From assembly GCF_022539665.2 (NCBI RefSeq), contig NW_026712515.1, forward strand, positions 16,315 to 80,314: a stretch of 64,000 nt of DNA, written 5' to 3'. The position numbers and the translations under genes were made by a program. Shown here piece after piece: positions 57,901-64,000 of the stretch. The DNA comes from Daphnia carinata (taxonomy: Eukaryota; Arthropoda; Branchiopoda; Diplostraca; Daphniidae). Positions within the stretch are counted from its first letter, which is position 1; each line of letters starts with the position of its first letter. The notes beneath the pieces were generated by a model. It was not told the DNA's origin and did not search any database. It saw only the letters and a list, made by a program, of their open reading frames with translations.

Positions 57901-60900
57901 ATATCTACATTCAAACAGCATCAAATATACGTGTATTCAATGTGAATATAGTGTTATAGAATCAGTTTCAATATCTACATTCAAACAGCATCAAATATAC
58001 GTGTATTCAATGTGAATATAGTGTTATAGAATCAGTTTCAATATCTACATTCAAACAGCATCAAATATACGTGTATTCAATGTGAATATAGTGTTATAGA
58101 ATCAGTTTCAATATCTACATTCAAACAGCATCAAATATACGTGTATTCAATGTGAATATAGTGTATAGAATGAGTTTCAATATCTACATTCAAACAGCAT
58201 CAAATATACGTGTATTCAATGTGAATATAGTGTTATAGAATCAGTTTCAATATCTACATTCAAACAGCATCAAATATACGTGTATTCAATGTGAATATAG
58301 TGTTATAGAATCAGTTTCATATATCTACATTCAAACAGCATCAAATATACGTGTATTCAATGTGAATATAGTGTTATAGAATCAGTTTCAATATCTACAT
58401 TCAAACAGCATCAAATATACGTGTATTCAATGTGAATATAGTGTTATAGAATCAGTTTCAATATCTACATTCAAACAGCATCAAATATACGTGTATTCAA
58501 TGTGAATATAGTGTTATAGAATCAGTTTCAATATCTACATTCAAACAGCATCAAATATACGTGTATTCAATGTGAATATAGTGTTATAGAATCCGCAGTT
58601 TCAATATCTACATTCAAACAGCATCAAATATACGTGTATTCAATGTGAATATAGTGTTATAGAATCAGTTTCAATATCTACATTCAAACAGCATCAAATA
58701 TACATGTATTCAATGTGAATATAGTGTTCTAGAATCAGTTTCAATATCTACATTCAAACAGCATCCAATATACGTGTATTCAATGTGAATAGTTATAGAA
58801 TCAGTTTCAATATCTACATTCAAACAGCATCAAATATACGTGTATTCAATGTGAATATAGTGTTATAGAATCAGTTTCAATATCTACATTCAAACAGCAT
58901 CAAATATACGTGTATTCAATGTGAATATAGTGTTATAGAATCAGTTTCAATATCTACATTCAAACAGCATGAAATATACGTGTATTCAATGTGAATATAG
59001 TGTTATAGAATCAGTTTCAATATCTACATTCAAACAGCATCAAATATACGTGTATTCAATGTGAATATAGTGTTATAGAATCAGTTTCAATATCTACATT
59101 CAAACAGCATCAAATATACGTGTATTCAATGTGAATATAGTGTTATAGAATCAGTTTCAATATCTACATTCAAACAGCATCAAATATACGTGTATTCAAT
59201 GTGAATATAGTGTTATAGAATCAGTTTCAATATCTACATTCAAACAGCATGAATATACGTGTATTCAATGTGAATATAGTGTTATAGAATCAGTTTCAAT
59301 ATCTACATTCAAACAGCATCAAATATACGTGTATTCAATGTGAATATAGTGTTATAGAATCAGTTTCAATATCTACATTCAAACAGCAAAACAGCATCAA
59401 ATATACGTGTATTCAAATGTGAATATAGTGTTATAGAATCAGTTTCAATATCTACATTCAAACAGCATCAAATATACGTGTATTCAATGTGAATATAGTG
59501 TTATAGAATCAGTTTCAATATCTACATTCAAACAGCATCAAATATACGTGTATTCAATGTGAATATAGTGTTATAGAATCAGTTTCAATATCTACATTCA
59601 AACAGCATCAAATATACGTGTATTCAATGTGAATATAGTGTTATAGAATCAGTTTCAATATCTACATTCAAACAGCATCAAATATACGTGTATTCAATGT
59701 GAATATAGTGTTATAGAATCAGTTTCAATATCTACATTCAAACAGCATCAAATATACGTGTATTCAATGTGAATATAGTGTTATAGAATCAGTTTCAATA
59801 TCTACATTCAAACAGCATCAAAATATACGTGTATTCAATGTGAATATAGTGTTATAGAATCAGTTTCAATATCTACATTCAAACAGCATCAAATATACGT
59901 GTATTCAATGTGAATATAGTGTTATAGAATCAGTTTCAATATCTACATTCAAACAGCATCAAATATACGTGTATTCAATGTGAATATAGTGTTATAGAAT
60001 CAGTTTCAATATCTACATTCAAACAGCATCAAAATATACGTGTATTCAATGTGAATATAGTGTGATACAGTGAGTTTCAATATCTACATTCAAACAGCAT
60101 GAAATATACGTGTATTCAATGTGAATATAGTGTTATAGAATCAGTTCCAATATCTACATTCAAACAGCATCAAATATACGTGTATTCAATGTGAATATAG
60201 TGTAATAGAATCAGTTTCAATATCTACATTCAAACAGCATGAAATATACGTGTATTCAATGTGAATATAGTGTGATACAGTGTGTTTCAATATCTACATT
60301 CAAACAGCATCAAATATACGTGTATTCAATGTGAATATAGTGTTATAGAATCAGTTTCAATATCTACATTCAAACAGCATCAAATATACGTGTATTCAAT
60401 GTGAATATAGTGTAATAGAATCAGTTTCAATATCTACATTCAAACAGCATGAAATATACGTTTATACGTATTCAATGTGAATATAGTGTTATAGAATCAG
60501 TTTCAATATCTACATTCAAACAGCATCAAATATACGTGTATTCAATGTGAATATAGTGTTATAGAATCAGTTTCAATATCTACATTCAAACAGCATGAAA
60601 TATACGTGTATTCAATGTGAATATAGTGTTATAGAATCAGTTTCAATATCTACATTCAAACAGCATCAAATATACATGTATTCAATGTGAATATAGTGTT
60701 ATAGAATCAGTTTCAATATCTACATTCAAACAGCATCAAATATACGTGTATTCAATGTGAATATAGTGTTATAGAATCAGTTTCAATATCTACATTCAAA
60801 AAGCATCAAATATACGTTTATTCAATGTGAATATAGTGTTATAGAATCAGTTTCAATATCTACATTCAAACAGCATGAAATATACGTGTATTCAATGTGA

Positions 60901-63900
60901 ATATAGTGTTATAGAATCAGTTTCAATATCTACATTCAAACAGCATCAAATATACGTGAATTCAATGTGAATATAGTGTAATACAGTGAGTTTCAATATC
61001 TACATTCAAACAGCATGAAATATACGTTTATTCAATGTGAATATAGTGTTATAGAATCAGTTTCAATATCGACATTCAAACAGCATGAAATATACGTGTA
61101 TTCAATGTGAATATAGTGTTATAGAATCAGTTTCAATATCTACATTCAAACAGCATCAAATATACGTGAATTCAATGTGAATATAGTGTAATACAGTGAG
61201 TTTCAATATCTACATTCAAACAGCATCAAATATACGTTTATTCAATGTGAATATAGTGTTATAGAATCAGTTTCAATATCTACATTCAAACAGCATAAAT
61301 TTACGTGTATTCAATGTGAATATAGTGTAATACAGTGAGTTTCAATATCTACATTCAAACAGCATCAAATATACGTGTATTCAATGTGAATATAGTGTTA
61401 TAGAATCAGTTTCAATATTTACATTCAAACAGCATCAAATATACGTGTATTCAATGTGAATATAGTGTTATAGAATCAGTTTCAATATCTACATTCAAAC
61501 AGCATTAAATATACGTGTATTCAATGTGAATATAGTGTGATACAGTGAGTTTCAATATCTACATTCAAAAAGCATCAAATATACGTGTATTCAATGTGAA
61601 TATAGTGTGATACAGTGAGTTTCAATATCTACATTCAAACAGCATCAAATATACGTATATTCAATGTGAATATAGTGTTATAGAATCAGTTTCAATATCT
61701 ACATTCAAACAGCATGAAATATACGTGTATTCAATGTGAATATAGTGTTATAGATTCAGTTTCAATGATCTACATTCAAACAGTATCAAATATACGTGTA
61801 TTCAATGTGAATATAGTGTGATACAGTGAGTTTCAATATCTACATTCAAACAGAATCAAATATACGTGTACTTAATGTGAATATAGTGTTTTAGAATCAT
61901 TGTCATTATCTACATTCAAAAGCATCAAATATACGCGTATTCAATGTGAATATAGTGTTATAGAATCAGTTTCAATATCTACATTCAAACAGCATGAAAT
62001 ATACGTGTATTCAATGTGAATATAGTGTTATAGAATCAGTTTCAATATCTACATTCAAACATCATCAAATATACGTGTATTCAATGTGAATATAGTGTTA
62101 TAGAATCAGTTTCAATATCTACTTTCAAACAGCATGAAATATACGTGTATTCAATGTGAATATAGTGTTATAGAATCAGTTTAAATATCTACATTCAAAC
62201 AGCATCAAATATACGTGTATTCAATGTGAATATAGTGTTATAGAATCAGTTTCAATATCTACATTCAAACAGCATGAAATATACGTGTATTCAATGTGAA
62301 TATAGTGTTATAGAATCAGTTTCAATATCTACATTTAAACAGCATGAAATATATGTGTATTCAATGTGAATATAGTGTTATAGAATCAGTTTCAATATCT
62401 ACATTCAAACAGCATGAAATATACGTGTATTCAATGTGAATATAGTGTTATAGAATCAGTTTCAATAACTACATTCAAACAGAATCAAATATACGTGTAT
62501 TCAATGTGAATATAGTGTTATAGAATCAGTTTCAATATCTACATTCAAACAGCATGAAATATACGTGTATTCAATGTGAATATAGTGTTATAGAATCAGT
62601 TTTATTATGTATATTAAACAGTATCAAATATACGTGTATTCAATGTGAATATAGTGTTATACAATCAGTTTCAATATCTACATTCAAACAGCATCAAATA
62701 TACGTTTATTCAATGTGAATATAGTGTTATAGAATCAGTTTCAATATCTACATTCAAACAGCATAAATTTACGTGTATTCAATGTGAATATAGTGTAATA
62801 CAGTGAGTTTCAATATCTACATTCAAACAGCATCAAATATACGTGTATTCTATGTGAATATAGTGTTATACAATCAGTTTCAATAGCTACATTCAAACAG
62901 CATCAAATATACGTGTATTCAATGTGAATATAGTGTTATAGAATCAGTTTCATGATCTACATTCAAACAGAATCAAATATACGTGTATTCATTGTGAATT
63001 ATAGTGTTATAGAATCAGTTTCAATATCTACATTCAAACAGCATGAAATATACGTGTATTCAATGTGAATATAGGGTTATAGAATCAGTTTCAATATCTA
63101 CATTCAAACATCATCAAATATACGTGTATTCAATGTGAATATAGTGTAATACAGTGAGTTTCAATATCTACATTCAAACAGCATCAAATATACGTGTATT
63201 CAATGTGAATATAGTGTTATAGAATCAGTTTCAATATCTACATTCAAAGAGCATGAATTTACGTGTATTCAATGTGAATATAGTGTAATACAGTGAGTTT
63301 CAATATCTACATTCAAACAGCATCAAATATACGTGTATTCAATGTGAATATAGTGTTATAGAATCAGTTTCAATATCTACATTCAAACAGCATCAAATAT
63401 ACGTGTATTCAATGTGAATATAGTGTAATACAGTGAGTTTCAATATCTACATTCAAACAGCATGAAATATACGTGTATTCAATATGAATATAGTGTTATA
63501 GAATCAGTTTCAATATCTACATTCAAACAGCATCAAATATACGTGTATTCAATGTGAATATAGTGTAATACAGTGAGTTTCAATATCTACATTCAAAAAG
63601 CATCAAATATACGTGTATTCAATGTGAATATAGTGTTATAGAATCAGTTTCAATATCTACATTCAAACAGCATCAAATATACGTGTATTCAATGTGAATA
63701 TAGTGTAAGACAGTGAGTTTCAATATCTACATTCAAACAGCATGAAATATACGTGTATTCAATGTGAATATAGTGTTATAGAATAAGTTTCAATATCTAC
63801 ATTCAAACAGCATCAAATATACGTGTATTCAATGTGAATATAGTGTTATAGAATCAGTTTCAATATCTACATTCAAACAGCATCAAATATACGTATTCAA

Positions 63901-64000
63901 TGTGAATATAGTGTTATAGAATCAGTTTCAATATCTACATTCAAACAGCATCAAATATACGTGTATTCAATGTGAATATAGTGTTACAGAATCAGTTTCA
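39995..64000. repeat. 70-bp satellite array, right block
   Basis: About 343 monomers running off the right edge. The core from about 44100 to 52100 is nearly uniform. Divergence rises beside the BEL insertion (39995-41530), in 42840-43970, and strongly from about 58140 to the right edge. Near the right edge two monomer types alternate (AATACAGTGA at about 63147, 63287, 63427, 63567 and 63707), giving a 140-bp dimer pattern. Broken monomers occur at 41190-41230, 41460-41510, 56260-56300 and 58780-58800. No gene. Confidence 0.98.

Noticed and set aside
1-64000. CRISPR-like appearance of the regular 70-bp repeat
   Set aside because: Repeats are contiguous with no unique spacers, and all surrounding genes are eukaryotic transposons. 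It is satellite DNA.

Overview
This window is eukaryotic. It shows multi-exon genes with short GT-AG introns (54 to 110 bp), a 70-bp satellite, a BEL/Pao LTR retrotransposon, a Helitron and a CACTA-like DNA transposon. Fragments resembling XRN1 and transportin, together with the short introns and these transposon families, suggest an invertebrate, most likely an arthropod; a Daphnia-like crustacean would fit, but that is inference.

Layout. About 59% of the window is one AT-rich satellite (70-bp monomer, head to tail) in three blocks: 1-2507, 22773-33953 and 39995-64000. It runs off both edges. Two blocks of other DNA interrupt it. Block 1 (2508-22772) is a 20-kb composite. It holds a 20-bp minisatellite (2511-2610), a gene-poor stretch, and a two-exon minus-strand gene for a 243-residue acidic coiled-coil protein (4167-5019). 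Next comes a 9.2-kb transposon with terminal inverted repeats (5080-14273). The block ends with ~520-bp tandem repeats (14965-16075), a 135-bp foldback element and a complete Helitron Rep-helicase gene (16865-22183), closed by a canonical Helitron 3' end (hairpin plus CTAG, 22744-22772). Block 2 (33954-39994) is a BEL/Pao element on the minus strand with one intact 1787-codon gag-pol frame. Its 5' LTR is 350 bp, and its 3' LTR is cut to 273 bp but identical over that length.

The 9.2-kb transposon is the richest part. Its plus strand carries a TNP2-like (CACTA/Mirage/Chapaev group) transposase and a second gene, whose eight exons (the first inferred) read in frame as a DUF4806 protein. A single first exon (8729-8743, MESQT) fits in frame onto both genes, which suggests En/Spm-style alternative splicing. 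The minus strand of its left third carries host-like gene pieces with their introns: an XRN1 fragment with an in-frame stop, a transportin fragment, and the end of a Ser/Pro-rich, possibly RFX7-like gene with one stop codon. This looks like capture of several unrelated host genes by one DNA transposon.

How the parts relate. The satellite is the landing ground. The Helitron (perhaps the whole 20-kb block) and the BEL element sit inside it, and the CACTA-like element is nested 60 bp upstream of the 243-residue gene. No RNA genes, CRISPR arrays or bacterial features were seen.
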